A stretch of DNA of 64,000 nt from Streptomyces canus (GTDB taxonomy: Bacteria; Actinomycetota; Actinomycetes; Streptomycetales; Streptomycetaceae), in contig NZ_JAUSYQ010000002.1 of NCBI RefSeq assembly GCF_030816965.1, positions 1 through 64,000 of the forward strand. Direction: 5' to 3'. The position numbers and the translations under genes were made by a program. The notes beneath the pieces are model-generated. The model was not told the DNA's origin. It searched no databases and saw only the letters and a list, made by a program, of their open reading frames with translations. Shown in pieces: positions 48,103 through 56,413 of this stretch (positions within the stretch are counted from its first letter, which is position 1; each line of letters opens with the position of its first letter).

Positions 48103-48771
48103 CTACCCTCCCGGTGTCACTAGCCCTGTCTCATAGGCGATCACTACCGCCTGGGCCCGGCTGTTCAGGTCGAGCTTGGTCATGGTGCGGTTGAGGTGGG
48201 TCTTGACCGTCGCCTCGCTGATGGAGAGCTGGTCGGCGATCTCCGGGTTGGACAGGCCGCGTGCGGTGAGTTTGAGGACGTCGACCTCGCGGGGGGTCAA
48301 CGTGTGGAGGTCCGGCAGGCTTTGCGCGTCGGGCGTGGATCGGTTCTGTGGAACGTATGCCTCGACGAGCCGCCGGGTCACGCTGGGGGCGAAGAGTGCG
48401 TCGCCGCCCCCGACCGCGGCCACCGCGGCAAGCAGCCGCTCGGGGCCGGAGTCCTTGAGCAGAAAGCCGGACGCGCCGGCGCGCAATGCTCCGTAGACGT
48501 ATTCGTCGAGGTCGAAGGTGGTCAGGATCAGCACCCTGGGCGCGGGGCCGGCCGCGTCCGCGATGATGCGCTTGGTGGCCTGGATGCCGTTCATGCCGGG
48601 CATGCGGATGTCCATAAGGATCACGTCGGGGCGCGTTTTGGCGGCCAGCCGCACCGCCTCCTCGCCGTCCCCCGCCTCGCCGGCGACCTCGAAGCCTGCC
48701 GCGGCGTCGAGCAGGCCGACGAGGCCAGCGCGGATGAGGAACTGATCGTCGACGACGAGGACTCTGGTCAT
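48103..48771 (-). CDS. NarL/LuxR-type response regulator
   Basis: 222 residues. Receiver: VLVVDDQFLIRAGLVGLLDA, phospho-acceptor Asp in PDVILMDIRMPGMNG, VLILTTFDLDEYVYGALRAG, Lys in GFLLKDSGPE. C-terminal LuxR HTH: LTPREVDVLKLTARGLSNPE, IADQLSISEATVKTHLNRTM. The start overlaps the kinase stop by 4 bases (ATGA), so both are made from one message. Targets unknown; the conserved element at 49,981 next to the operon start is a candidate site. Confidence 0.9.
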   Translation of the reverse strand: MTRVLVVDDQFLIRAGLVGLLDAAAGFEVAGEAGDGEEAVRLAAKTRPDVILMDIRMPGMNGIQATKRIIADAAGPAPRVLILTTFDLDEYVYGALRAGASGFLLKDSGPERLLAAVAAVGGGDALFAPSVTRRLVEAYVPQNRSTPDAQSLPDLHTLTPREVDVLKLTARGLSNPEIADQLSISEATVKTHLNRTMTKLDLNSRAQAVVIAYETGLVTPGG

Positions 48772-49946
48772 CTCCTACGCTCGTCTCCCCACCGTGTGCC
48801 GGTTGTCGACGTCGGCAGGGTCAGGCGGACCGCGAAACCCCCCTCGGCGTGTGGGCCGACGCTGATCGTCCCGCCGTAGAGCTTGGCCCGCTCCCGCATG
48901 CCAATCAAGCCGTGTCCGGTGCCTGCCGGGACTCTGGCCGGATTCAGCCCGTCTTTGTTGCCCGTTCCGTTGTCCGTGACGATGACGGTCAGTTCATGCT
49001 GCCGGTAGTGCAGTCGCACCTGCGCGTCGGCGTGCTGAGTGTGTTTGAGGACGTTGGTCAAGGCCTCCTGGACGACGCGGTACGCGCACAATTCGACGCC
49101 CGGGGCGAGCGGGCGCACGGTGCCCTGGATGCTTAACTCGACCGGGATGCCTCCGGCCCGGATACGTTCGAGCAGGTCGCCGAGGCGGGCGAGGGTGGGC
49201 ATGGGCGCGGCTGACTCGGCGCCGCCCAGATCGTGTTCCCGCAGGACGTGCAGGATGCGCCGCAGTTCCTCCAGGGCTTCGGCACTGGTGTCCTCGATGG
49301 TGCCGAGCGCGCCCCGGGCCGTCACGGTATCGGAGTCCAGGACGAACCGGGCCAGGCCTGCCTGCACGGAGATTACCGACATGTGGTGGGCGACGACGTC
49401 GTGCAGCTCACGTGCTATGCGCCCGCGTTCGGCGGTGACCTCACGGCGGGCCCGCTCGGCCAGCTCGGCGCGCAGCTGCCGGGCGAGTTCGCGGGAGCGG
49501 CGGGCCAGAGTGCCGGACCACACCAGCACCAAGCTGAACAGCAGGGCCTGGCTCACCACCAGCGTCATGGACAGGTTGTCGCTGATCACACCGGCGTACA
49601 GCCACTTGGCGGTCATCACGGCCGCACAGCCGACGGCAATCCGAGTCGGGTACAACGACGCCACCGTGTACAGGACGAGCATCGAGCCCAACGCGGACGC
49701 CACCGGCCAGTACGCCAGGCTGATGTAGGCGACGCCGGCCAACTGCACGACGGCGAAGACCGTGAGCGGTGCCCTGCGCCGCAGAGCGACGGGCAGATGC
49801 GCCAGAGCGAGCAGCCCATAGGCCCGCGCATCGAGTTCCGGCCAACCTCGCGCCACCGACGCCTGACCCAGCCGGAAGGCCACCCAGACCATGGCGAGCG
49901 CGATCAACGTGTCGACGAACAGCGGGCGGGGTGTACGCATGCACAT
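48768..49946 (-). CDS. NarL-type sensor histidine kinase
   Basis: About 392 residues. Five or six membrane segments at the N-terminus with very short loops, so an intramembrane-sensing kinase. HisKA_3 domain: ERGRIARELHDVVAHHMSVI with the phospho-accepting His; ATPase: YRVVQEALTNVLKHTQHADA (N box), VTDNGTG and GTGHGLIGMRERAKLYGGTI (G boxes). Signals to the overlapping response-regulator gene. Start at ATG 49946 is a choice between closely spaced codons; no strong ribosome site. Its upstream region contains copy B of the shared element. Confidence 0.85.
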   Translation of the reverse strand: MCMRTPRPLFVDTLIALAMVWVAFRLGQASVARGWPELDARAYGLLALAHLPVALRRRAPLTVFAVVQLAGVAYISLAYWPVASALGSMLVLYTVASLYPTRIAVGCAAVMTAKWLYAGVISDNLSMTLVVSQALLFSLVLVWSGTLARRSRELARQLRAELAERARREVTAERGRIARELHDVVAHHMSVISVQAGLARFVLDSDTVTARGALGTIEDTSAEALEELRRILHVLREHDLGGAESAAPMPTLARLGDLLERIRAGGIPVELSIQGTVRPLAPGVELCAYRVVQEALTNVLKHTQHADAQVRLHYRQHELTVIVTDNGTGNKDGLNPARVPAGTGHGLIGMRERAKLYGGTISVGPHAEGGFAVRLTLPTSTTGTRWGDERRR

Positions 49947-49980
49947 CGCCGCAGCGTAACGCCGGTGTACACGCGAAAGC

Positions 49981-50135
49981 GTCAACCTTGCGGGCTACCA
50001 CGGAAGTTGCAGCAACCACTACCGCGAAAGTTGCAGATCCGCGCAGCTACCGCACTGGGTGGGACGGGAGTTCCACCCAGTGCGTCCCGTGACAGGTGCG
50101 CCACCGCTCCTACCCTCATGCCACGGCGGCACCGC
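49981..50135 (+). promoter_or_regulatory. Shared upstream element, copy B
   Basis: Box 1 occurs twice, 24 bp apart (CTACCACGGAAGTTGCAG at 49995 and CTACCGCGAAAGTTGCAG at 50019). Box 2 GGGTGGGACGGGAGTTCCAC at 50057, box 3 CTACCCTCATG at 50110 and CGGCGGCACCGCC after it. Orientation is plus, but no intact plus-strand gene follows before copy C, so its own gene seems lost. The kinase gene starts 35 bp away on the other strand. Confidence 0.65.
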
Positions 50136-50359
50136 CCGCCGCGGCTTCCGCCGAGCTGTGCGTCGCGGTGGAGACCAGGCTGCGGCCGAGTAGTCGAGAA
50201 TCCGTCAGCCCAACCCGTCTGATCGGTTCACTCCATTCACGACAACCGGAGGCACCTGCCCTGAGTTGGGTTTGCACCTTGTACCTGGGTACGGGTTTAC
50301 CGTCGGAGCCGTCCCCGCCCGCACCGTCGCTGCCGACGGGCGCCGGGAAGCTCAAGGAT

Positions 50360-50485
50360 CTTCTGCGGTACCACGGGAGTTGTACAACCCTCGCGGATAC
50401 CGCGTGCGGTGGAGCCAGAGTTCCACCTGCTGCGGGATGCGTCAGCTGCGGGCACGCTCCTACCGTGAAGCCCATCGGCACGCTC
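50360..50485 (+). promoter_or_regulatory. Shared upstream element, copy C
   Basis: Box 1 GTACCACGGGAGTTGTAC with palindrome GTTGTACAAC (50368), box 2 GGTGGAGCCAGAGTTCCACC (50408), box 3 CTACCGTG (50460) and CCATCGGCACG. Spacings are 40 and 52 bp, matching copies A and B. The DUF2690 gene starts 103 bp after box 3. Confidence 0.65.
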
Positions 50486-50562
50486 GTCGAGTGCAGCCGC
50501 AGCCGCGTGGGCTGCTCGGGGGGCCCAACCTGGGACCCGGCCCGCGGCCGGAAGGAGCCTGC

Positions 50563-51021
50563 ATGATCATCCGTAAGCGCTTCGCCTTGGCTACGGCCGC
50601 CCTCACCCTGGGCAGCGGGCTCGCCATCCTGCCAGCGACAGGGGCGTCGGCCGCGGCCTACGACGGGCAGAGCCCGGTGACGTCAGGGTGTGCCAACAGC
50701 GCCATCACAGCGCGCGCGGAGAACATCTACGTGGACGGCGAGAAGATCGGGAAGATCGAACTCCGGTACAGCACCAGCTGCCGGACTGCCTGGGGGCGCG
50801 TCACGGCGTACTACCTTGCGGGCAATGGGCAAGCGCACGTGGTCCGCATCTCCGACAAAAAGTCCTACTACTGTGACAACACGGACTGGAGCGACGTCCT
50901 GAACGGATTCACCTGTTACACCGCGATGGTCAACGACGCCGGTGTGACTTCGCTTGCCTGGGGTCAAGTAGATGACTTTGACACCGGTGAAACTGGGTAC
51001 GGCTTCACCGAGAGTTACTGA
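50563..51021 (+). CDS. Secreted DUF2690 protein
   Basis: 152 residues. Signal peptide IIRKRFALATAALTLGSGLA, cleavage near ATGASAAA. The mature domain (YDGQSPVTSGCANSAITARA, GKIELRYSTSCRTAWGRVTA) is DUF2690, a Cys-containing beta domain of unknown role frequent in Streptomyces, here with four Cys that can pair. The C-terminal half has further Tyr/Asp-rich sequence to the end (GETGYGFTESY). GAAGGAG precedes ATG 50563 by 8 bases. Regulation probably through shared element copy C. Confidence 0.8.
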   Translation: MIIRKRFALATAALTLGSGLAILPATGASAAAYDGQSPVTSGCANSAITARAENIYVDGEKIGKIELRYSTSCRTAWGRVTAYYLAGNGQAHVVRISDKKSYYCDNTDWSDVLNGFTCYTAMVNDAGVTSLAWGQVDDFDTGETGYGFTESY

Positions 51022-51382
51022 GTGCGGGCTCGGGAAGCTCGGCCGATCGAGGCTGAGGCTGAGCGGGCCCGTAGGCGACAGGGGTGATCACGCTCCAGCG
51101 AGGACGGCGGGGCCACGAGCCGCTGTAGTGGTGGGCGCGCGCGAAAGGCCTTCGCCGTGTGGACCAGCTCGTTCGGCATCTCGCGGACGCTCACAGATGC
51201 GGATGATCCGGTGGGTGAGAGCAGCGGTCAGGACTGTGACGGTGCCTTCAAGGCCAAGGCTCCTATCGGGACACCGCCCTTGGTGTGATGGCACTTGTTG
51301 AAAACGGCTCTGGCCGCTGTTCCGTGAATGATCTCGCGGGTGCAGCGGCAGGCCACGTGCAGCGGGTTACCGGAGTGTCAGG

Positions 51383-51745
51383 TCATGCGGGCGTCTGTGG
51401 ATCTGCGCGTCCGAGCATGTCGGCGAGGGGAGTCCCGGTTCGTACTGCTGCGATTCGACGTGCTCGCAACTGGGCTCGGGTACGGGGACGGAACTTGAGT
51501 TCCTTGCCGCAGCCGCAGGGTTCGCGGCTCTCGTAACGCAGTCCGGCGTCCAGCACCGCAGCCACGACGGTCCACGCCTTGGTGTCTCGGCGCCGTGGTG
51601 CGGCAAAGTCATGGCCAGCACAGAGCATGGGCTCGGCGCATCGGGTGCACCGGTGCCCGCCGGGCCCGTGGTGCCGCTTGAACGCGACGCGGCAGGGCAC
51701 GCACACGTAATGAAGCTTGTAGGGCCTCTCGGCGTAGTAACACAC
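51383..51745 (-). CDS. Zinc-ribbon-like passenger protein of the ISL3 element
   Basis: About 120 residues from GTG 51745. Two CxxC pairs (YVCVPC, CTRCAEPM) and a further CGCG cluster suggest zinc binding. LHYVCVPCRVAFKRHHGPGG, CAEPMLCAGHDFAAPRRRDT, KAWTVVAAVLDAGLRYESRE resemble small Streptomyces proteins sometimes mislabelled as deoxyxylulose-phosphate synthase. It lies within the IS boundaries, downstream of the transposase and in the same direction (56 bp gap). A role in transposition or just cargo cannot be decided. Confidence 0.6.
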   Translation of the reverse strand: MCYYAERPYKLHYVCVPCRVAFKRHHGPGGHRCTRCAEPMLCAGHDFAAPRRRDTKAWTVVAAVLDAGLRYESREPCGCGKELKFRPRTRAQLRARRIAAVRTGTPLADMLGRADPQTPA

Positions 51746-51800
51746 GAGACGAACGTACCCGGCGTGGTGGCGACTGACGAGGCGGTTTTCATGGCGCAGT

Positions 51801-53408
51801 TCATGACTGGGTGAGGATGCGGGTTCGCAAGAGTTCGAACGAGGCTCGGCCATACATTGCTCTCTTGAGTGTTTTGACCCGGTTCACGTTCCCTTCGACA
51901 GCACCGGAACTCCACGGCAGCGTGAGTCCGGCGGTGACGGCATCGAGGTCCTGGCGGAGGAAGCCGGCGAAGCCCTTCATCGGTTTCGGGGCGTCCTGCT
52001 CGGCCTGGCGGATCCACTCCAGCAGCAGGTATCCGCGCCGGTGACGGACCAGATCGGCGAAGGCTCGGGCGAGGTCGCAGGCCCGGGTGATGTCCGGGCA
52101 GGCGAGCCGGACCTGAAGCAGCCGCTCGTCCTGGCTCTTGGTGAGCGTGTCGCGGGGCCGCATGATCCAGGAGGTGATCTTGCGAGGGCTGAGCATGTCG
52201 GCCCGGACCGGTCCGGCCGTGCCCGCCCGCAGGGCAGCGAGGTGTTTGCGGACGACCTGGCGGCTGCCCCGATAGCCGCGAGCCTGGATCTCCATGAACA
52301 GCCGGGTGCCGCTGACCTGGCCTTGCGCTTCGATGAAGCTGGTGTCCAGGTACGCTTTGAACGGCTCCAGGACGCCGTTGGGACGGCGGTCGCGCGCCGA
52401 GACGAGCAATTGGTCGAGGTCGGTGTCGCGGAAGCGGCGGACGGTCTTGCGGTCGAGGTTCAGCCGGCGGGCGATCGCGCTGATTGTCCAGCGTTTCTCC
52501 AGCAGGTGGTGGATGCCCTCGTAGCGGTGACGGGTGCGCTCGATGGTCTGGGTGCGTGGCAGCTCCGCGGGCGATAACAGCATCGGTGCTGCCTCGGGCA
52601 CTTCGGTCACTGTCTCCTCCTCAGCGCGTTTACGCAGGCAGTCGCGGTGCTGGTGGCAGGTCTTCTCCACCGCGGCGGACAGGTTCTGAAGTAAATGCCA
52701 ACGATCGGCGACTTCGACGGCGTCGGGGGCAGCTTCTTTGACCGCCTTGATGTAGGCGGTGGCCCGGTCCCGGCAGATGATCTCGGCTCCAGGGTGCTTG
52801 GTCAGCCAGGCCGCGAACGTCTCGGAGGTGCGGTCGGGCAACACGTCCACGACCCGGCCGGCCTCGACGTCGACCAGCACGGTGCCATAGGTGCAGCCCT
52901 TGCGGAAGGCGAACTCGTCCACCCCCAGCACCCGCGGTGCACGGGCCGACACCATCGGCGCCCTCAGCAGCCTGAGCAGCTGAGTCCGGCCCGCGGTCAG
53001 CCGCAGTCGGCGGCACAGCCGAGCGGCAGGGCGACCGCCAAGCTCGATCGCGATCGACCTCAGCCAGCCCGTCAGCCCGGTTCTGGAGCGGCGGTGCCGC
53101 TCGGACAGGCCCGGCACCTGCTCAACGAACGTCTTGCGGGAACAGCACTTCCGGTCGCAGAAGTACCGGCGCACCCGCAGCCGGACTATGACCCGGCGAG
53201 GGCCCAACGGCCGCTCATTCAAGGTACGTTGATACATGCTGTGTACACGTCGCGCCTGCTTCTGGCAGTCCGGACAGCGGCCCGGACGAGCCGTCGACAC
53301 CGCTTCCACCGGCAGGATGTCGGAGCAGTGACTCACCCCCTCCACCCGCACATTGATCCCGGGAATCAGCACATCATCGACCGTCCTGCCCGCCACGGCA
53401 GGAAACAC
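51801..53408 (-). CDS. ISL3-family transposase
   Basis: 535 residues. N-terminal zinc finger (CPDCQ...; FCDRKCCSRKTFVEQ), HTH (IAIELGGRPAARLCRRLRLT), then the catalytic domain: RVLGVDEFAFRKGCTYGTVL (first Asp), VEVADRWHLLQNLSAAVEKT (second Asp), and SSGAVEGNVNRVKTLKRAMY (Glu). LPDRTSETFAAWLTKHPGAE is family typical. Second HTH near WTISAIARRLNLDRKTVRRF. Full length and uninterrupted, so probably active. The exact start (53408 or a later codon) is not certain. Confidence 0.9.
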   Translation of the reverse strand: MFPAVAGRTVDDVLIPGINVRVEGVSHCSDILPVEAVSTARPGRCPDCQKQARRVHSMYQRTLNERPLGPRRVIVRLRVRRYFCDRKCCSRKTFVEQVPGLSERHRRSRTGLTGWLRSIAIELGGRPAARLCRRLRLTAGRTQLLRLLRAPMVSARAPRVLGVDEFAFRKGCTYGTVLVDVEAGRVVDVLPDRTSETFAAWLTKHPGAEIICRDRATAYIKAVKEAAPDAVEVADRWHLLQNLSAAVEKTCHQHRDCLRKRAEEETVTEVPEAAPMLLSPAELPRTQTIERTRHRYEGIHHLLEKRWTISAIARRLNLDRKTVRRFRDTDLDQLLVSARDRRPNGVLEPFKAYLDTSFIEAQGQVSGTRLFMEIQARGYRGSRQVVRKHLAALRAGTAGPVRADMLSPRKITSWIMRPRDTLTKSQDERLLQVRLACPDITRACDLARAFADLVRHRRGYLLLEWIRQAEQDAPKPMKGFAGFLRQDLDAVTAGLTLPWSSGAVEGNVNRVKTLKRAMYGRASFELLRTRILTQS

Positions 53409-53597
53409 TCTGCCGAAACGATCCCGCGTTCCCGCCGCGGATCTGGGGGTTCACGGAACTGCGGACAGAGCCTTGAAAACGACCACTTCCTGCTCGGGGG
53501 TGACCCGGACCTGCTCGATGGATCTCCCCACCCATGCGGCACCTGGCCTGCGTCCGGGCGGCTCTCGTGGTTATCGCCGGGCAAGCCGCACCGTCGG

Positions 53598-54641
53598 TCA
53601 GTCCAGGTCGGACATGTCGAGCACGAAGCGGTAGCGGACGTCGTTGCGAGCCAGGCGTTCGAGAGCCCTGTTCACCTGGGACGACGGCAGCAGCTCGATG
53701 TCGGCGGTGATGCCGCGCTCAGCGCAGAAGTGCAGCATGGCGGCGGTGGAGGGGCGGCCGCCGCTGCCTGCGGAGCTGAGCTTCTTGCGGCCGATGAGCA
53801 GGTCCATGGTTTCCACGGTGACCGGCCCGAGGTGGCCGAGGTGACTGAGGGTGCCGTCCATGGCGGCCACCCGCAGGTACGGAGCCAGGTCGTGGGGAGC
53901 GGAGATGGTGTCTATGATCACATCGAACTGGTCGCGGACCGCTTCCATCTCCTTCGGGTCGGTGGACACGACGAATCCCTGCGCTCCCAGGCCGCGCGCT
54001 TCGTCAGCCTTGTCCGGGGTTTGGCTGATGACGGAGGTCGTGGCGCCGAGCCCGGTCGCCATCTTGACCGCGAGGTGTCCCAGGCCGCCCAGCCCGGCCA
54101 CGGCGACGGTACTGCCTGGGCCCACTCCGAGCGCCTGCAGCGGTTCCCAGACGGTGACGCCGGCGCAGAGCAGGGGGGCTGTGGCGGCCGGGTCGAGGCC
54201 CGCAGGGAGATGGTAGGCGAACTGATTGCTCACAACGTACTCGCGGGAGTACCCGCCCAGCGTGGTCGCCCCGTCCTGCCGGTCGGCTCCGCCGTAGGTC
54301 AGTGTCGGGAACTCACGGCAGAAGTTCTCCTGGCCGGCCTGGCACATGCGGCACATGCGGCATGAGTCGACGATGTTGCCGACGGCCACGGGGTCGCCCG
54401 GGGAGAAGTCGGGAACCGCGCTGCCGACCTCGGTTACCACGCCTGTGAACTCATGCCCAGGTACGAGCACGCCGTTCGCGTCGCTCTCGTGCGCCTGCAG
54501 CGCGTGAAGGTCTGTGTAGCAGACACCGCAGTACTCGACACGTACCGCGATGTCGTCCGGGCGTAGGTCCCGGCGCTCCAGCGCTGCGCGGCGCAGAGTC
54601 CGCGTCGTGCTGTCCGCCTGCCATCCGGTCGTGGAACGCAT
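53598..54641 (-). CDS. Zinc-dependent alcohol dehydrogenase (CAD/YahK type)
   Basis: 347 residues, medium-chain dehydrogenase. Catalytic zinc: Cys in YCGVCYTDLH, the GHE motif in VPGHEFTGVV. Structural zinc cluster CRMCRMCQAGQENFC. NAD(P) site VAVAGLGGLGHLAVKMATGL (GxGGLG). This subfamily reduces cinnamyl-type and other aldehydes with NADPH. Starts 107 bp from the divergent TetR gene; two sets of AGAC/GTCT half-sites in between suggest direct repression by it. Confidence 0.9.
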   Translation of the reverse strand: MRSTTGWQADSTTRTLRRAALERRDLRPDDIAVRVEYCGVCYTDLHALQAHESDANGVLVPGHEFTGVVTEVGSAVPDFSPGDPVAVGNIVDSCRMCRMCQAGQENFCREFPTLTYGGADRQDGATTLGGYSREYVVSNQFAYHLPAGLDPAATAPLLCAGVTVWEPLQALGVGPGSTVAVAGLGGLGHLAVKMATGLGATTSVISQTPDKADEARGLGAQGFVVSTDPKEMEAVRDQFDVIIDTISAPHDLAPYLRVAAMDGTLSHLGHLGPVTVETMDLLIGRKKLSSAGSGGRPSTAAMLHFCAERGITADIELLPSSQVNRALERLARNDVRYRFVLDMSDLD

Positions 54642-54653
54642 CTCTGACTCCTA

Positions 54654-54731
54654 AGACAGACTGTTCGGTCTATTTGCCGGTCTGTCTGACAGTAGACACA
54701 TGCGAGCAAAGAAGCAAACAGACGAGTCTGT
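54654..54731. promoter_or_regulatory. Inverted-repeat operators between alcohol dehydrogenase and TetR gene
   Basis: AGACAGAC (54654-54661) faces GTCTGTCT (54680-54687), and ACAGAC-GA-GTCTGT (54718-54731) is a tight palindrome 17 bp before the tetR start. The same ACAGAC half-site recurs in both. The whole 107-bp gap is AT-richer than the genes. It most likely binds the adjacent TetR protein and controls both genes. Confidence 0.6.
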
Positions 54732-54748
54732 CTGTTAAGGTGCGGAGT

Positions 54749-55345
54749 ATGCCTGACCAGCCATCCAGCAGCCGCGGAGCAGCGACTTACCAGCGCATCG
54801 TCGATGCCGCCACCCAGGAATTCGCGCAGTACGGCATCGCCGGTGCACGCATCGAGCGGATCATCGCCGCCGCACGCACCAACAAGGCGCAGCTCTATGG
54901 CTACTTCGGCAACAAGGAGCAGCTCTTCGACGCGATCTTCTTCGCCTCACTGGAGCGGATCACCAATGTCGTCCCCATCGACGCCACGGGTCTCGCCGAC
55001 TGGGCGGTGCGCCTCTACGACGAGTACCTCAGCCGCCCCGATCTGATCCGGCTCGCGACCTGGGCGCGCCTGGAGCGGCGCCCGTCCGGGTATCTCGTGG
55101 CGGACCACGACCGCTACGACGACCACAAACTCCGCGCCATCGCAGAGGCCCAGGCCGCCGGGCGCATCAGACAGGGAGACCCCTTCGACGTGATGGCCAT
55201 GGTCATCGCCATGTCCATGGCCTGGTCTCCGGTGAGCAACGTCTACGCCGCCTCCGCCCAGGAGCCCGCGAGCGTCCACGAACAGCGGCGCACCCTGCTC
55301 CGAGACTGCGTAAGCCGCGCCGTCGCCCCGGACTGGGGAGCCTGA
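54749..55345 (+). CDS. TetR-family transcriptional repressor
   Basis: 198 residues. N-terminal HTH: ATYQRIVDAATQEFAQYGIA, GARIERIIAAARTNKAQLYG, YFGNKEQLFDAIF. The ligand-binding domain (LSRPDLIRLATWARLERRPS; HDRYDDHKLRAIAEAQAAGR) matches the TetR_C_33/TipA-like group often linked to oxidoreductases. ATG 54749 with GGTGCGGAG just upstream; the frame is open to 54674 but the HTH starts here. Divergent from the dehydrogenase gene, its probable target. Confidence 0.85.
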   Translation: MPDQPSSSRGAATYQRIVDAATQEFAQYGIAGARIERIIAAARTNKAQLYGYFGNKEQLFDAIFFASLERITNVVPIDATGLADWAVRLYDEYLSRPDLIRLATWARLERRPSGYLVADHDRYDDHKLRAIAEAQAAGRIRQGDPFDVMAMVIAMSMAWSPVSNVYAASAQEPASVHEQRRTLLRDCVSRAVAPDWGA

Positions 55346-55535
55346 GCACACCGTGACGGTTCGGCGCGGCCCGCACACCCCGCTCCGTGCGGGCCCGGCC
55401 TTCACCTGCGAGGCGCTCGTCTTCGCTCCCCACTCGGTTGAGGGGCGAAGCGAGTGGGGCGACGAGTAGCCCTGGCCGATTCCAGAGATCCTCATCATGG
55501 TGACCTCGGCGGACTTCGGGGCGCTGTGGAGGCCA

Positions 55536-55583
55536 GCGCAACACCTACCGCAACACTTGGCGCAACCTCTACCGCAACACCGG
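55536..55583. repeat. Tandem 24-bp repeat
   Basis: Two copies of GCGCAACACCTACCGCAACA-like sequence, start 55536 and 55560, 24 bp apart; the second differs at a few bases. A single similar unit is at 37556-37576. On the plus strand the unit would read RNTYRNT/RNLYRNT. The 55,346-55,586 interval has no gene otherwise. Confidence 0.5.
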
Positions 55584-55586
55584 GCG

Positions 55587-55826
55587 TTATGAGGTGAAGC
55601 GGCGGCCGGGCGGGCTGGTCACGGTGTCGCCCTGCGATTCGGTGCCCACGATCTGGAGCTGGTCGCCGGTCGCGCGCACGCCCAGGTCCAGGACGTCGTC
55701 CGGGGCGAGCCGCAGTTCGCGTCCGTCCTGCGATGCGTGCTCGTGCTCATCGGGCTGCCAGGCGTGGGTTTCCAGATCGCTGCGCAGTTCGGTGAGCGCC
55801 GCCAGCACCTCGTTGATGGTCACCAT
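55587..55826 (-). CDS. Small hypothetical protein
   Basis: 79 residues: VTINEVLAALTELRSDLETH, AWQPDEHEHASQDGRELRLA, PDDVLDLGVRATGDQLQIVG. A helix followed by a His/Asp-rich part and two strands. No family recognised. The ATG at 55826 is chosen from the longer open frame because the upstream residues (Pro/Arg-rich) do not look coding. It lies just outside the candidate left end of the IS30 element. Confidence 0.5.
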   Translation of the reverse strand: MVTINEVLAALTELRSDLETHAWQPDEHEHASQDGRELRLAPDDVLDLGVRATGDQLQIVGTESQGDTVTSPPGRRFTS

Positions 55827-56017
55827 GTGCCGGGCCCTACTCGGTCGGGTGGAGGCGGCAGGAGGGAGAACCCCGCACCGCGCTGACGAGCCGTGGTCGG
55901 GCTGCGTGCGGTGCGGGCGGGAGCCGTGGTCGGCCTCATGGTCGGATCCCTGGGGCGGATTCCAGGGGTCGTTGCAACAGGTTGAGTGCCGCAACGGTGT
56001 GTGGGTTGCGGCGATGA

Positions 56018-56413
56018 TCAGTGTTGCCAGTCGGTTTCGCCGCCTGGGCCAACCAGGACGGGATCGATTCCTGAGCCGGTGAGGCTCCACGACTCGTAGT
56101 CGGGGTCTGGCTCGATGCTGAGCCGAGTGCCGTCGTCGAAGCCGAGGGACAGGGTGCCTTGCCCGGTGACCTCGGTTTCGGTGACGCACTTGGCGAACAG
56201 GTCGAGTACCGGCGCCAGGGACGGTCCGGTGGCTGGCATCAGTAGGGCCTGGTGGCCCGAGGAGTCCGTGAGGGTGAACGGTGTCTCGATGACGAGCTCG
56301 CCCTCGATGCGGATGCGGCTGTCTGGGGCGTGATCGGTGAAGCTGATCCGGACCTGGTGGTCGAAGGCCGTGCGTGTGACACGGGTGCCGACCAGCTCCG
56401 CAGGTACTCTCAC
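56018..56413 (-). CDS. DUF6188-family protein coupled to IS30 transposase
   Basis: 131 residues from GTG 56413: RVPAELVGTRVTRTAFDHQV, RISFTDHAPDSRIRIEGELV, PATGPSLAPVLDLFAKCVTE, LSLGFDDGTRLSIEPDPDYE, SWSLTGSG. DGT.L...PDp.YE.W...G is the DUF6188 signature; the role is unknown. The start overlaps the transposase stop by 4 bases (GTGA) and GGGGGAG precedes it, so it is translated together with the transposase. This arrangement suggests a passenger of the IS, or an insertion that captured the gene. Confidence 0.7.
   Translation of the reverse strand: MRVPAELVGTRVTRTAFDHQVRISFTDHAPDSRIRIEGELVIETPFTLTDSSGHQALLMPATGPSLAPVLDLFAKCVTETEVTGQGTLSLGFDDGTRLSIEPDPDYESWSLTGSGIDPVLVGPGGETDWQH

Larger units (their letters stand above)
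51306..53472. mobile_element. Complete ISL3-family element with 8-bp target duplication
   Basis: Terminal inverted repeats begin GGCTCTGGCCGCTGTTCCGT (51306) and, on the other strand from 53472, GGCTCTGTCCGCAGTTCCGT; over 23 bases 21 are identical. TTGAAAAC occurs directly outside both ends (51298-51305 and 53473-53480), an 8-bp target duplication as ISL3 elements make. Length 2,167 bp. Inside are the transposase and a small zinc-ribbon gene. Intact ends and duplication indicate recent insertion. Confidence 0.9.
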
